Below, piece after piece: positions 40,631 to 49,806 of a DNA stretch of 64,000 nucleotides. A model generated the notes under the pieces. It searched no databases and had not been told where the DNA came from. It was given only the letters and a program-made list of their open reading frames with translations. Every line of letters starts with the position of its first letter. The first letter of the stretch is position 1. Origin of the DNA: JACKAQ01 sp020634975 [NCBI: Calditrichia bacterium] (GTDB lineage: Bacteria; Calditrichota; Calditrichia; RBG-13-44-9); contig JACKAQ010000001.1 of assembly GCA_020634975.1 (NCBI GenBank), positions 1-64,000 of the forward strand, in the 5' to 3' direction. The translations under genes were made by a program, and so were the position numbers.

Positions 40631-41839
40631 CTATTCTTTCCGTTTCGCCACGCGCTCGTAAATCGCCAGTGTTTTGGCTTCCAGCGAATCCCAATCGTAT
40701 TCGCGCTCGATGACTGTGCGGGCGCGATTGCCGATTTCTAGCGCTTTTTCTGGATGTTGCAGCAGCCAAATCGCTTTTTGGGCAAACGACTGCGGGGTAT
40801 CGGCAACTAAAATTTCCGAATCCGGCGTTGCAGCGATCCCCTCCGCCCCGATGGACGTGGTCAACACCGCCCTTCCCTGCGCCATCGCGTTGAGCACCTT
40901 CAATTTTGTGCCGCTGCCCGCGCGCAACGGCGCGATGAAAAACAGCGCGTCGTCCACATGCGGACGCACATCGTCCACATAACCAACGGCTGTGATGCGC
41001 GAATCTTTCGCAGCAACTTGCCGAAGCAGTTCGGACGGCTCTTTGCCAATAAATGCGGCGGTGGCGTCGGCTATTTCCTTCGCGATCAGCGGCCAAATGT
41101 CCGCCAGAAAAAAATCCACTGCATCACGATTGTAAAGCCCGTCCATTCCGCCCGCCCAAACCATCCGTTTAACATCCGGCACATGTTTGTTCGGCTTAAA
41201 AAACGCAGCATCCACGCCGTTAGGAATCATTTCGTAATTGCCGCGCGGCGCATCGCGTTCGAGCATTTGCTGATCGACATCCGACACCGCGATGCAACAA
41301 TCCACCCGTTCGCAAGTGGCGTTTTCGTAAGTTCGCAGCCGTTCGGTTTCGCGTTTGAGCATCATTTTCAGCAAGGGATTTTTGGCGATTTCCGTCAATC
41401 GCTGAATGCGCATCCACTCCACATTGTGGTTGATCAGCACGGACGGAATATCGCCGGTAGTGGTCAAATAACCGCTCATGTGCAGCAGATCGAAATGCAC
41501 GAGGTCGATGCCGTCGCCGGAAATCAGCTCGCGAATGCGCGATTCCACCCGCGAATCGATGTATTTTCGAATGGAAACCGGCATTGCGGAAAACTGGCTT
41601 TTTAACGTCATCCACAAAAATGCGGGGCTTTTTCCGCTGTATTTAATTTGATAAAAATCAACCGTTTTGCACATTTTTTTTACGGATTCGACGTCCGCCG
41701 GATTCATCGGTTCGTTGTAAAATCCGATGAAGTGAACATCGTGCGCAGACGAGAGCGCTTTCAAATTTTGATAGGTTCGCAAATGATGCCCGTGATCGAC
41801 CGGAAACGGATTTTCGGTCGAGAGAAACAGAATTTTCAT
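40631..41839 (-). CDS. glycosyltransferase family 4 (TIGR03087-like)
   Basis: 402-residue GT-B glycosyltransferase. ILFLSTENPFPVDHGHHLRT at the start resembles the sugar transferases of exosortase-associated EPS loci (TIGR03087 type). The C-terminal GT4 domain has GGMDGLYNRDAVDFF, AFIGKEPSELLR and the donor-binding run FFIAPLRAGSGTKLKVLNAM. Its start overlaps the upstream deacetylase stop by one base (TGATG), so the two are coupled. Donor and acceptor unknown. Cytosolic, probably at the membrane face. Confidence 0.9.
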   Translation of the reverse strand: MKILFLSTENPFPVDHGHHLRTYQNLKALSSAHDVHFIGFYNEPMNPADVESVKKMCKTVDFYQIKYSGKSPAFLWMTLKSQFSAMPVSIRKYIDSRVESRIRELISGDGIDLVHFDLLHMSGYLTTTGDIPSVLINHNVEWMRIQRLTEIAKNPLLKMMLKRETERLRTYENATCERVDCCIAVSDVDQQMLERDAPRGNYEMIPNGVDAAFFKPNKHVPDVKRMVWAGGMDGLYNRDAVDFFLADIWPLIAKEIADATAAFIGKEPSELLRQVAAKDSRITAVGYVDDVRPHVDDALFFIAPLRAGSGTKLKVLNAMAQGRAVLTTSIGAEGIAATPDSEILVADTPQSFAQKAIWLLQHPEKALEIGNRARTVIEREYDWDSLEAKTLAIYERVAKRKE

Positions 41840-42678
41840 CAGGCTGACTCCGTTTCCTTGATTTCCGTTGAGGGCGTGCGATAGACGAATTCGTGCAGCC
41901 GGAGATAATTTTTCAGCCCGATAATCGATTTTACCGTGCGTTTGGCTTTTTGAACGCGGATTTCGTGTTTGAGATGCTGTTTGTCGCGTTCCAAAATCAT
42001 CCGCAAATCATCGAGCGAATGCTCGTGGCGAACCATCAAACGCGGCAATTCGTTCACATTCGATTGGTTTGATACAAAACCGGTGTTCGAAGTGGCGCAG
42101 GTTTTGTAATATTTTTTGGCGATGTCGATCACTTTGCGATTGTAAAAACCCAGCGGAAAACTGAAATGGCTGATTTTGTGCCCCAAATTCGATTCCAGCA
42201 AATGTTTGGAATGCTCAAACTCGAAGCGGCATTCGTCATCAGAAAGCAGTTCCAGCGCCACATGCCGATGACCGTGCGACTGAATATCCATTTCGGCTGC
42301 TGCCATTTTTTCGAGATCAGACCAACTCATATATTCCTGCTCGCCAACCGCTTTGCTAATGATGTAAAACGTGGCTTTGATGCCGTAATTTTGCAGAACC
42401 GGTAGCGCATAATCGATATTATTTTTCCAGCCATCATCAAAAGTGATTACTACTGATTTATTCGCTAATTGATCCAATTTAGCAGATTCTTTATCATGGA
42501 CCTGTTGCCAAAGCTCGTCCAAACCAATTATTTGGTAACTGTTTTCGGTCAAGAATCGCATTTGTGCATCGAACTGATCGACCGTAACCCGAAACGGAGA
42601 ATTGTAAACCCACGGCAAAATTGTATCAGAATGTTCCGGCACAACGTGATGATAAGCCAAAATTGGGATTTCAAACAT
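41839..42678 (-). CDS. NodB-type polysaccharide deacetylase
   Basis: 279-residue carbohydrate esterase family 4 (NodB) protein. IPILAYHHVVPEHSDT starts it; the catalytic-base and metal-ligand Asp pair is in VVITFDDGWKNNIDYALP, and SHGHRHVAL provides the two metal His. FSFPLGFYNRKVI covers motif 3. No signal peptide is visible, so it acts on cytosolic or lipid-linked intermediates, perhaps removing N-acetyl groups from the growing unit. It overlaps the upstream GT4 by 8 bases and the downstream GT4 by one. Confidence 0.9.
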   Translation of the reverse strand: MFEIPILAYHHVVPEHSDTILPWVYNSPFRVTVDQFDAQMRFLTENSYQIIGLDELWQQVHDKESAKLDQLANKSVVITFDDGWKNNIDYALPVLQNYGIKATFYIISKAVGEQEYMSWSDLEKMAAAEMDIQSHGHRHVALELLSDDECRFEFEHSKHLLESNLGHKISHFSFPLGFYNRKVIDIAKKYYKTCATSNTGFVSNQSNVNELPRLMVRHEHSLDDLRMILERDKQHLKHEIRVQKAKRTVKSIIGLKNYLRLHEFVYRTPSTEIKETESA

Positions 42679-43828
42679 CTGTCATCCTTTCGCTAATGAG
42701 CGCGTCAAACCGTTCAACATATTTCGATGTCATATGAGCAAGCGAATAATATTGTTCAACAAAATTGCGGGCGTTTTCGCCCATGAGTGTTGCGATTTGC
42801 GGATTTTCCGCCAATTCGCGAATCGCGGCGGTCAATGCCGCAATATCGCCGGATTCGATCAGCAATCCGGTTTTGCGATGTGCGATTATTTTTGGGACAT
42901 CGCCAACGGATGTGGCGATAACAGGTTTTCCGGCAGCCATCGCCTCTAAAACGACCATCGGCAACCCTTCCGAAACAGACGACAACACATACGCATCCAT
43001 AGCGGCAATCAGTTCCGGAATATCGTTTCGGACACCCAAAAATTGCATTCGTTCCGAGATATTTTTTTTCCGGGTCTGGGACACCAAATCTTCCCTTAAT
43101 TCACCGTCGCCGATTATCGCAAATTTAATATTTGGCAGTTCCTGCGACAGCGCCGCCGCACTTTCGATAAAATATTGATAGCCTTTTTCCGGCACCAGTC
43201 GCCCGATCGTGCCGATGAGCAAATCGTTTTCCGCGACACCCAATTGTTTGCGATACTGCAATCGCTGCTCCGGCGTAACCTGTTGAAATCGCTGAACATC
43301 GATGCCGTTGGAAATCAGCGTACATTGTTTTTGCGGCAACATTTTTTGGAGAATTTCCTGCACATTTTCGGAAACGGCAACCAGTTCATCCACCAAACGA
43401 AGCCAGGTTTTATCCAAAAATGTGTAGATTTTTGCGCGAAAACTGTACTCGGTTTCGGTCCACGGATGGATAGTGGCGAGGCTCGGCAACTTGCCCACAC
43501 CTGCTGCCGCCAGCCCGTAAAAATTGGCTTTGTATCCGTGCGGATTGATCAGGCAAATTTGGTTATCCGCAATAAATTCGCGAATGGTTCGAATCGTACC
43601 GACATCAAACGCGCCGCCGCATTCGAACACAATTGCGGGCACGCCCTCGCGTTCTGCCGCTTTCGCCAGTTCGGTAGAATTCGGGTCTTGATTTTGGATG
43701 ACGCCGACAAACGGGTGATATTCCGTGTCCATCAACCCTTTTGCCAGTTCCAGCACCACGCGCTCCGCACCAAAAACACCGACACCGCTGCGCAGCAACA
43801 ACACATTTTTTTTCGAAGAATTGCCCAA
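42671..43828 (-). CDS. glycosyltransferase family 4
   Basis: 385-residue GT-B enzyme. The N-terminal acceptor domain starts LLLRSGVGVFGAERVVLELA. The C-terminal donor domain has LIGTIGRLVPEKGYQYFIES, FLGVRNDIPELIAAMD and the E-x7-E loop SSVSEGLPMVVLEAMAAGKP. The best start is a TTG preceded by GGAAAAGG; no in-frame ATG gives a full N-terminus. Cytosolic; linkage unknown. Overlaps the downstream deacetylase gene by 8 bases. A dispersed inverted repeat lies between this gene and the upstream VanZ gene. Confidence 0.9.
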   Translation of the reverse strand: MGNSSKKNVLLLRSGVGVFGAERVVLELAKGLMDTEYHPFVGVIQNQDPNSTELAKAAEREGVPAIVFECGGAFDVGTIRTIREFIADNQICLINPHGYKANFYGLAAAGVGKLPSLATIHPWTETEYSFRAKIYTFLDKTWLRLVDELVAVSENVQEILQKMLPQKQCTLISNGIDVQRFQQVTPEQRLQYRKQLGVAENDLLIGTIGRLVPEKGYQYFIESAAALSQELPNIKFAIIGDGELREDLVSQTRKKNISERMQFLGVRNDIPELIAAMDAYVLSSVSEGLPMVVLEAMAAGKPVIATSVGDVPKIIAHRKTGLLIESGDIAALTAAIRELAENPQIATLMGENARNFVEQYYSLAHMTSKYVERFDALISERMTDV

Positions 43829-43880
43829 CTACCTTTTCCTTTTTGCACCACGAATTCGCTTAAAAAAGCATACATTTAGT

Positions 43881-43957
43881 TTGACAGGATAACAGGATGA
43901 ACTGGATATTTTTTATGCCGTTATTTTCAAATCTTGTAAATCTTGTAATCCTGTCTA
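43881..43957. repeat. dispersed-type inverted repeat (ACAGGAT family)
   Basis: GACAGGAT (43883-43890) and ATCCTGTC (43948-43955) are inverted arms, each followed inward by repeats of a similar unit (ACAGGAT, AACTGGAT; ATCTTGTAA twice). Such ACAGGATT-type arrays occur as dispersed intergenic repeats in many environmental bacteria. It could form a long hairpin in the operon mRNA. Confidence 0.65.
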
Positions 43958-43982
43958 AAACATGTGAAAATTTGCGGTAAAA

Positions 43983-45257
43983 TCATTTTTTTGAGATTAA
44001 CCAACCCATCACGGACAGCCCCGTTGCGATGGCGTATTCCTGCCAATCGATTGAAAATTGGCTGAAACTACAAAGAATCAGCCAGAAAATCGCGGCAGGA
44101 ATTAACATTACACCAAATTGGGTCAACCATTTTTTCTGACGATTTAAGCTATTAAAAAACAGTGCGATAGTGATGCCAACCGGCACAAAAACAATCGCCC
44201 AAAACAACCACTGCAACGGCCCCGAATTTTGCGAATGCACGTAGCGAATATTCGCAAAAACGACCGCCGCCGGTGCAAAAACCAATGCAGCTCGTTGTTC
44301 AGTATCGACGAAAAGCCGGAGCATGTTGCTATCGAACGTCACAGTAATTTGCGTTGGTTTTCCCGGTTGCAACACGTTTTCTGCAATGAGCAACGGATTG
44401 CTACCGCCCGGCTGACTGGTGCCGGTGTTCAAATTCACCATCAATCCGGAAAAATGCTGCCCGATAATCAGGTTACCGCGATAATAATTTTCAGCCAGCG
44501 AAACGATGTGCACCGGACCGTTTTGCAGCGTATCCGCCGGAACGATGCGCATTTTCAGCGAAAATTGGTTCCCCTGTCGCACTGCGTCGATCCAATCTTT
44601 TGGCACATTGGCGGAAAAATCGCTGCGAATATCCGTGCCGATGTCCTTTGGCGGAATCGCTGTGGCGAACAGTCGCAGATCTGAAATGTCGCCGTTCCAT
44701 TGCCAGTTGCCCTGCGCATCGCTGCCGATGAACAACGGCACATCGCTGCGCCATATTTGCAGATCAGTCTGCCAAACGAGCCACAGGCTCGAAATGGTCA
44801 TCGCCAAAAACCAGATCACGCCGATGACGAGCGGTAGCATTGGGCGATTCAGCGCTTTCGGAAGTCGAAATTCCGGCAGCATATTTTGCTGAACCAGCAT
44901 TGCGCCGACCCAGCAGCCGATACCGTTTGCCAGCACATCCAGCACAGACGGAAACCGGTCCGGCAGAAACATCTGCCCGAATTCGATCAACATCGAAACG
45001 CCGATTCCCAATAAAATGACAAAGATCAAACTTTTTTCACGGAACAACTGCGCCCGAAATGCAATCGCTCCCAAAGGTAAAAAAAACAATATGTTCAACA
45101 AAAAATCCGATACCAGATTTTTGGGTATCGATGGGGATAAAAAAATGAAATCGCGCACAAATCTCGAAAAAAATGCATCGTCGCCACGCCACCCGAAATC
45201 GAACGGAAACCAGGTGATCAGCAACATCACAAAAAGCAATTTGAACAAACGCAGCAT
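43983..45257 (-). CDS. VanZ-like membrane protein with LamG/ConA-type domain (first copy)
   Basis: 424-residue membrane protein. The N-terminal VanZ-like region (about 1-125; MLLITWFPFDFGWRG, IEFGQMFLPDRFPSVLDVLA) has four membrane segments. A fifth segment (about 135-155) leads to a beta-sandwich of about 200 residues (DISDLRLFATAI, FSLKMRIVPADTL, GNLIIGQHFSGL, ITVTFDSNMLRLFVDTE), typical of LamG/concanavalin-like folds, on the periplasmic side. Two more hydrophobic segments finish the protein. VanZ gives low-level teicoplanin resistance elsewhere; in EPS loci the role is unknown. The LamG part may bind the exported glycan. The ATG at 45257 is 4 bases after the asparagine-synthase stop. A second copy lies at 48.2-49.8 kb. 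Confidence 0.83.
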   Translation of the reverse strand: MLRLFKLLFVMLLITWFPFDFGWRGDDAFFSRFVRDFIFLSPSIPKNLVSDFLLNILFFLPLGAIAFRAQLFREKSLIFVILLGIGVSMLIEFGQMFLPDRFPSVLDVLANGIGCWVGAMLVQQNMLPEFRLPKALNRPMLPLVIGVIWFLAMTISSLWLVWQTDLQIWRSDVPLFIGSDAQGNWQWNGDISDLRLFATAIPPKDIGTDIRSDFSANVPKDWIDAVRQGNQFSLKMRIVPADTLQNGPVHIVSLAENYYRGNLIIGQHFSGLMVNLNTGTSQPGGSNPLLIAENVLQPGKPTQITVTFDSNMLRLFVDTEQRAALVFAPAAVVFANIRYVHSQNSGPLQWLFWAIVFVPVGITIALFFNSLNRQKKWLTQFGVMLIPAAIFWLILCSFSQFSIDWQEYAIATGLSVMGWLISKK

Positions 45258-45261
45258 CGTA

Positions 45262-47157
45262 TCACGCGAGGCTGTGGTTGAAATTGGCTTCGTGCCACAG
45301 CACAAATACGATCATCGACCAAATAGTGCGGTAGTGATTTTCCTTCACCGAAAAATGCTCGTTCAACATTGCCTGCACCGCCGGATATTGCAACAAGCCA
45401 GTGCGTTCCACCCGTTCTTTCGATAAAATTTCCAGCACAAAATCCTTCAATTCGCGCCGAAACCAGAGCGCCAGCGGAATCGAAAAACCTTGTTTTTTCT
45501 TATAAAGCACATCATTCGGTAACGTGCCTTCAAATGCTTTTTTGAGAAAGGTTTTGGTGTTAAACCCTTTTAATTTGTAGGCGACGGGCACACTGGCCAT
45601 AAATTTGAGCAATTCGTGGTCGAGAAACGGCACGCGAACTTCCAGCGAAACGGCCATACTCATTCGGTCGGTGAGCGCCAACAGGTTTTCCGGCAAATCA
45701 ATTTTGAGATCGGTGAATGCGGCACGGTTAACCAGATGCGCATCGCCATATTGCTCAAAATACTGCCTGAACGAGTTTCCAGTGAAACCATTCGCGCCGG
45801 CCAGAAAATCCGGGGAATAGAGCAGCTGTTTTTCCGGCAGATCGAGATAAGTCATGTATCCCATATAATTGCTATACATATCTCCAATTCCAGATTTCAC
45901 GAATCGCTTCATTCGTTCGGTAATGCGACCGCCGCTACCGGAATCGGGTAACGCACCGACTGCCGCGGGTAATACTTTTTCGCGGAGAATTTTGGGCAAT
46001 TGACGATAATATTGCGCCATCAAAATGCCCATGTGGCGAGGATAACCAACGGCAATTTCGTCGCCGCCAAGCCCGCTGAGCGCAACGGTCACATGCTCAC
46101 GAGCGACTTTGCAGACGTAATAATTGGGAATCGATGACGAATTGCTGAACGGTTCATCGTAAAATTCCGCCATCCATTGGGCGATTTCGCGAACATTGGG
46201 TTTTACCACAAATTCCTGATGATCGGCACCGAACATTTTAGCTACTTTTCGAGCGTCTTCGGTTTCATCAAAAGCGCCAACTTCGCCCTCGAACCCGATG
46301 CTGAAGGTTTTCACCGGACGATCGGACAGCTCGCTCATCGTTGCGACAACCGCGCTGGAATCGATGCCGCCGCTGAGAAATGCACCGAGCGGCACGTCGG
46401 CTATCATACGTAATTTTACAGCTTCGGTAAATTGGCGACGAAATTCTGTGATACTCTCAGTGAAGGTCATTTGCTCGTCAATCTGGTAGTCGAGCTCCCA
46501 ATATTTTTTAGTGAAAACTTGCTCTTTTTCAACGATCAACAAATGTCCCGGCAGCAATTTGTGGATATTTTTGAACACCGTTTTCGGCGCGGGAATGAAA
46601 CAATTGGTGAAATATGCATCCAGTGCGCTGTAATCGATATCGCGCGAAACAGCCGGATGTTGCAGCAATACTTTCATTTCCGAACCGAAAAGCAGCCGAC
46701 TGTCATCCTGATAATAAAAAATAGGTTTGATGCCGGCACGGTCGCGGGCAATCACCACGCGCTGGCGGCGTCTATCCCAAACCGCAATGCCAAACATGCC
46801 GCGCAAATGCGTTACAAAATCATCACCGTATTCCTCATACAAATGGACGATCGACTCCGTATCCGAATGAGTATAAAATGTGTGACCGAGGGATTCCAGT
46901 TTTGTGCGCAAATCGCCGTAATTGTAGATCTCGCCGTTGAGCACCACCCAGATTGATTTATCTTCATTGTGGATAGGCTGGTGTCCGCCAGCCAAATCGA
47001 TAATGCTGAGGCGGCGCATGGCAAGTCCAATATTTTCAGCAACTTCCATGCCCCAATCATCGGGACCGCGATGCGTCATTGCGTCGTTCATTCTACGCAA
47101 TACATCGGGATCGACCGGCTGACTATTCTTGTTGTAAATGCCACAAATTCCGCACAT
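45262..47157 (-). CDS. asnB: asparagine-synthase-type glutamine amidotransferase (AsnB/exosortase-locus type)
   Basis: 631-residue class II glutamine amidotransferase fused to an ATP-pyrophosphatase synthase. The catalytic Cys2 is in MCGICGIYNKNSQ, the glutaminase domain has RGPDDWG and LNGEIYNY, and the synthase P-loop is in AFLSGGIDSSAVVATMSEL. ALSGLGGDEIAVGYPRH is also conserved. Members in polysaccharide loci amidate uronic acids or related sugars, or make asparagine. The order GT2-AsnB-VanZ-GT4-deacetylase-GT4 resembles the amidotransferase of exosortase-type EPS loci (TIGR03108 group). Coupled with neighbours by short gaps. Confidence 0.93.
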   Translation of the reverse strand: MCGICGIYNKNSQPVDPDVLRRMNDAMTHRGPDDWGMEVAENIGLAMRRLSIIDLAGGHQPIHNEDKSIWVVLNGEIYNYGDLRTKLESLGHTFYTHSDTESIVHLYEEYGDDFVTHLRGMFGIAVWDRRRQRVVIARDRAGIKPIFYYQDDSRLLFGSEMKVLLQHPAVSRDIDYSALDAYFTNCFIPAPKTVFKNIHKLLPGHLLIVEKEQVFTKKYWELDYQIDEQMTFTESITEFRRQFTEAVKLRMIADVPLGAFLSGGIDSSAVVATMSELSDRPVKTFSIGFEGEVGAFDETEDARKVAKMFGADHQEFVVKPNVREIAQWMAEFYDEPFSNSSSIPNYYVCKVAREHVTVALSGLGGDEIAVGYPRHMGILMAQYYRQLPKILREKVLPAAVGALPDSGSGGRITERMKRFVKSGIGDMYSNYMGYMTYLDLPEKQLLYSPDFLAGANGFTGNSFRQYFEQYGDAHLVNRAAFTDLKIDLPENLLALTDRMSMAVSLEVRVPFLDHELLKFMASVPVAYKLKGFNTKTFLKKAFEGTLPNDVLYKKKQGFSIPLALWFRRELKDFVLEILSKERVERTGLLQYPAVQAMLNEHFSVKENHYRTIWSMIVFVLWHEANFNHSLA

Positions 47158-47189
47158 ATCAATTCCTCAAATCCGGTTTTCGAATCAAA

Positions 47190-48239
47190 TTATCGATTCG
47201 ACGAAGGTTCTGCCGGCAGCAAAACCGCCGGATTTTCCGCTCTTTTTTTGAACCAGTTTGGCAAAAACTGAATCAATCCTTTGATGAAGCCAAAGCCATA
47301 GCTGAAATGCAAAATGTAAAACGAAACCAGTAATTTCCACAGCGGCAGTTCCGGCTGGCTGGCTTTAATTCGAAACGCGGCCATCAGCGAACCGCCGAAA
47401 TACAGCGTCAAAATACAACCGAGCAGCGCATGCGCTGGCCAAAATGCGAATCCGGCAATCGCCAACGTCAGCAATCCGGCGACAAACGTTGCAGGAATAA
47501 AATGGCGCAATTGCATTTTACCGGGATGTTTCTGAAATACCCGAATTTTCCAAAAACCGTAGCCAAAATATTGCCGCCACAATTTTTTCAGGCTGGATCT
47601 CGGGTAATACCATGACTTAATCGTTGGTGTGAGTAAAATTTGACCGCCATGACTTCGTATCCGGAAGTTCAATTCGTCATCCTGGCAACGCACCAATTCT
47701 TCGTCAAACAGCCCGACTTTCTCAAATAATTTGCGGGTGAACCCGGGAAATGCAACAGTATCCACAAAACATTCCTGATCCTGTGTGGTGCGGAATCGCG
47801 AATTACCGACACCAAACGACGACGACATTGCCGCAGCTATCGCTTTTCCGGTCTCCGATGCGTTCACGCTGATGATCGGTCCACCAACGCATTCCGCTTT
47901 TCCGGCAGACAGCGCATCAACATTCGCCTGGACAAAATTGGCATCTGCTTTGGCGTGTCCGTCGATCCGCACGATGTATTTTCCCCGCGCCGCGCGAATC
48001 CCGATGTTCATCGCCATCGGCACAATTCGCCCGGGATTGTCCAATAATTTCACCTGCGGAAATTTTTCAGAATACGATTCCACAATGTCGCGGGTACGGT
48101 CATCGGACATGCCATCGATAATCAAAATTTCGCTTTTTTCCAGCGGGAATGTCTGGTTCACCAGAGATTCGATACAGTCACCGATGAATTTTTCTTCGTT
48201 GCGGATCGGGCAGATTACTGTAACTTCTATGTTGTTCAT
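47190..48239 (-). CDS. glycosyltransferase family 2, membrane-associated (ExoA-like)
   Basis: About 349-residue GT-A enzyme. VTVICPIRNEEKFIGDCIES, GKYIVRIDGHAKADANFVQ (DxD-like DGH) and CQDDELNFRIRSHGG (ED-type base region) are the GT2 landmarks. Three hydrophobic segments at 250-330 anchor it in the inner membrane, as in ExoA and similar EPS enzymes that use a lipid-linked acceptor. The ATG at 48239 is preferred over the TTG two codons upstream. It begins 2 bases after the VanZ stop upstream. Confidence 0.9.
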   Translation of the reverse strand: MNNIEVTVICPIRNEEKFIGDCIESLVNQTFPLEKSEILIIDGMSDDRTRDIVESYSEKFPQVKLLDNPGRIVPMAMNIGIRAARGKYIVRIDGHAKADANFVQANVDALSAGKAECVGGPIISVNASETGKAIAAAMSSSFGVGNSRFRTTQDQECFVDTVAFPGFTRKLFEKVGLFDEELVRCQDDELNFRIRSHGGQILLTPTIKSWYYPRSSLKKLWRQYFGYGFWKIRVFQKHPGKMQLRHFIPATFVAGLLTLAIAGFAFWPAHALLGCILTLYFGGSLMAAFRIKASQPELPLWKLLVSFYILHFSYGFGFIKGLIQFLPNWFKKRAENPAVLLPAEPSSNR

Positions 48240-48241
48240 TT

Positions 48242-49800
48242 TCAATCGTTTAAATAATTTTGTTTTTCAGCTGTTTGAGTGGCGGAATAAAGAATCCGAC
48301 ACCACCAACCAGAACTGCTCACAATTACGTTGTGCCATTCAATCGATAATCCTGCAAACTGTTGCATCACGATAAAAAAAGTGGTAACCGGCACCATCAA
48401 TATTATCGGCAGCGGCACAAACGGCCGGTGAGTATTTTTTAGCAACCAACGCAATAATGGCACAAACAAAATTCCAACTGGTAAAAAAATCATCCAATAA
48501 AAGAGTCGTTCAAAAATGCTGAAACGCGAGGCCTGAATTTGAAAAAATTGGCGAAAAAACGCGGCTTCCGGCGCAAATTTCATCTCGCTGGCGCTCAACT
48601 CTCCGTTTTTGAACACAGACAAATGGTTGCCATCAAACGTTACGGCGATTTCAATCGGTTGATTTTCCTCAAAAAAATGCGATTGCCAGACGATCGGGTT
48701 ATCGCCATTGTTGCCGCTGTGTGGCGTTCGCAACCGGAAACAAAGGTAGCGGAAGTTCTGTCCCAGCATGAAGTTACACGAATAGACATCCGGCGCAAAA
48801 GAGAGAATTCGTGCCGGTCCGTGCTGATTGAGCGGCATGCTGTCCAAACGCACAACGATTGTAAATGCGTTGGATAGCCGTAGCGATGGCATCAAATTTT
48901 GCATTTTGGCATCACCGGTGAGCCAACCGCCATTCAACCGCAAACCGGATTCGGTGAATTGCAAACTGTCCGGCAAACGCAGTTGCCAGCCCGCCGATGG
49001 CAACGATTCCACAGTCAACCTCCGGAAATCCAGTTCGATCAACGGCGTTTCATACACTTCGCGAGTGCGAAAAAAATGTCTCACTGTCTCGCCCGAAAAC
49101 GCCGAATCGAAAATATACAAATCGCGAATATCGCCACGCCACAGTCGATTTTCCGTCGCTTCGTTGCCGATTGAAAGTGTGTAATTGTCATCCCAATTTG
49201 TGAAATTCACCTGATTCACCCAATACACCGAAACCGCTATCCAACCTGCGAAATACAACAATCCGACTGCCGTCCAAATTGCGATTCGTGCAGTTGAAAA
49301 CCGGTTCGAAACAAAATCGCGAATGCCGAATCCGGTTAGCCGGTTTGTGACTGCAACCGGAATGAATCCACCAATTGCAGCGCCGGTGGTGTTGGTCAGC
49401 AAATCGACAATCGACGGGAAACGGAACGGCAGAAAAAATTGCGCCATTTCCACAGATAATGATATTGCAAAACCTAATCGCGCAGCTTGTGTTGCGCGAT
49501 CTCTTTTTTCCGGACATTTATCCAAAAATGAAATCGCATACAATGCGCCAAACGGGATAAAAACCACAACATTTGCAATAATATCAAAAATCAGCGAAAC
49601 CAGCCGGGGCGATGTGCCGGTGACAAAATATCGCCAGCCAAAATCAAATTTTACAGCCACTTCCGACAGCCGGAAATCGAACGGAAAAACGGTTATCACC
49701 AACAAAAAAATGATGTAAATGAAAAATAACCGACGATTCCAGCGGAGATTTTCTGCAGAAGAAATAAGTTTATGGTGAAGATCGATTGTGGCAGCCCCAT
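48242..49800 (-). CDS. VanZ-like membrane protein with LamG/ConA-type domain (second copy), start frameshifted
   Basis: Paralogue of the protein at 44-45 kb, with the same order: VanZ helices (LLVITVFPFDFRLSE, SVEMAQFFLPFRFPSIVDLL), a membrane segment, a LamG-like sandwich (DIRDLYIFDSAFSG, RILSFAPDVYSCNFMLGQNF, IEIAVTFDGNHLSVF) and C-terminal helices. The open frame gives only a TTG/GTG-type start near 49705, inside the first helix. One extra base in the G run at 49795-49798 joins the ATG at 49800 to the frame and yields 519 residues with a natural N-terminus (MGAATIDLHHKLISSAENLR). I therefore annotate from 49800 with one probable deletion. The coding frame is otherwise intact. Confidence 0.78.
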
Positions 49801-49806
49801 TCCCGT

